A stretch of DNA of 64,000 bases from Labia minor (Eukaryota; Arthropoda; Insecta; Dermaptera; Spongiphoridae). Below, piece by piece: positions 62,857-64,000 of the stretch; position 1 is the first letter of the stretch; every line of letters begins with the position of its first letter. The notes beneath the pieces were generated by a model that did not search any database, was not told where the DNA came from, and saw only the letters and a program-made list of their open reading frames with translations. The DNA is taken from the NCBI GenBank assembly GCA_963082975.1, contig OY720344.1:75752053-75816052 (forward strand), written 5' to 3'. Both the position numbers and the translations under genes were made by a program.

Positions 62857-63340
62857 CTCTATAGTTTTACTTAAAAAATTATAAATGAATGTAATAATTA
62901 CAATATTTTGTACAAATAATATTAAACAACATTTTGTATTTATTTTATATTATTTTTATACAGAAATATACATGAAGTAAAACAATTATAATTTTAATAG
63001 TTTAAATTTTTTCAGATTCAAGTTCAGTAGTTTTAATTTTTTTTTTTTTAAGGAAAATTAATTTTATAAAAAAATTTTTAAATCAGTGCAAAACAGTTTA
63101 CGCATTGATTTGAAATTAATAATTATATTTTAAATCTAAATGAACTTAGCGAGGTTCTTGAACTAAAGTTTAATGATCAGTACTATATCCACATAACTTA
63201 CCATCAAGGGCTCATTATATATTTATTAATTTTTAAAATTTTTAAATTACTGAAATTCAATTATTTATTCACAATTGTTTTAAAATTAAAATTAAATAAT
63301 TATTAAAAATAAAATAATTCTAAGAAAGGGGGAGGGGGGA
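62857..63340. other. AT-rich intergenic sequence
   Basis: Nothing recognised. Confidence 0.4.
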
Positions 63341-64000
63341 GTTAGGAAATATCGCTCTCTCTTGGTAGCGATTTGCAGAATTCCACAGCTCCCAGCAGGT
63401 AGCCTGCTGCATATCTACAAAATGCAGCAAGATGAGAAAAAATACACTTAGTGAATAATTAATGTAAAATAAAAAAATTACCTTTGAGATGTTATTTAGA
63501 AAAAAAACTATTTCAATTTGAGGTTCCTAAAAAAAAATAATTTAGCTATTAGTATATTTTTAATTTTTTATTTTTATTAACTTAAATATTATTTAAAAAA
63601 AAAATTAATATAAGCCATCTCTTTTTTAATAATTAATAAATTAATTTTAACAATAGTTAGTAAAAAAATTTAAATAATAAATAAATAAATAAAATATTTT
63701 TCAATATTATTATATTAATATAGAAAAAGTAAAATATTATTAAATTTTTCATTGAAATTATTATAAAAAAAAAATACTAAAATATTCTTAACAATAAAAA
63801 AAATATTCCGATACCTGTTTTCCTGTTCCGACTCGCATGATGAATGCCCATAATTTGGCATGGATCTAACCGATGCTAACCGAATCTAACTCAGTCTGTG
63901 CTTCTAACTCACGTTGTGAGTGGTTGTGAGGTTGTGTATTCATTGAATTTCAGTCAAAAGTTTGTTGCGCCATCTATTGAGAGATTTGATTACAAATAAT
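63341..64000 (-). other. Possible 5' exons of a minus-strand gene at the right edge
   Basis: 63815 to about 63990 is G+C-richer and could be a first exon: several ATGs, one giving MRVGTGKQ, lead to a donor CAG/GTATCG at 63814. A 45-bp in-frame mini-exon candidate (63526-63482, EPQIEIVFFLNNISK) has acceptor TTTTTTTTTAG and donor GTAATT. A third patch (about 63425-63345) reads YAAGYLLGAVEFCKSLPRES to a stop but is out of phase with the mini-exon. I recognise no family; the model is weak. Confidence 0.22.

Overview
The window looks like nuclear DNA from an arthropod, most likely an insect. By eye it is very A+T-rich, with A/T homopolymers, AT and AAT microsatellites, GT..AG introns and a dense load of decayed transposons. 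Three protein-coding genes can be supported. No bacterial, organellar or CRISPR-type feature was seen, and I did not find a convincing new molecular system.

Layout. 1-28 kb is gene-poor and repeat-dominated. It holds two small G+C-richer islands at the left edge, three dispersed non-coding repeat families (A, B and C below), two decayed copies of one non-LTR retrotransposon family, a 3.3-kb hAT DNA transposon with an exact 8-bp target-site duplication, and several fold-back elements. 28.9-35.3 kb carries the 5' part of a minus-strand gene for a type II TGF-beta/BMP receptor, probably wishful thinking (wit). Its signal-peptide exon, two ectodomain exons and a G+C-rich putative promoter are visible; the transmembrane and kinase exons were not found. 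36.5-47.1 kb is the gene core: KANSL2/NSL2 (minus strand, 7 coding exons, 587 codons) and cyclin T (plus strand, 8 exons, 1191 codons). They lie head to head with about 0.9 kb between their start codons. Both reconstructions keep frame across every junction.

47-64 kb is again non-coding and repeat-rich: a jockey-like reverse transcriptase remnant, two hAT-type short elements, a 922-bp Tc1/mariner-type element with long inverted repeats, an 0.8-kb fold-back element and a tRNA-like relic. A G+C-richer stretch at the right edge may be the 5' end of another minus-strand gene.

How the genes relate. Cyclin T is the regulatory subunit of P-TEFb (with CDK9), which releases paused RNA polymerase II. 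KANSL2 is a subunit of the NSL complex around the acetyltransferase MOF/KAT8, which acts at housekeeping promoters. Both act in transcription and probably share one bidirectional promoter region. The BMP receptor gene is an unrelated neighbour. Everything else is mobile-element debris or unassigned AT-rich sequence.
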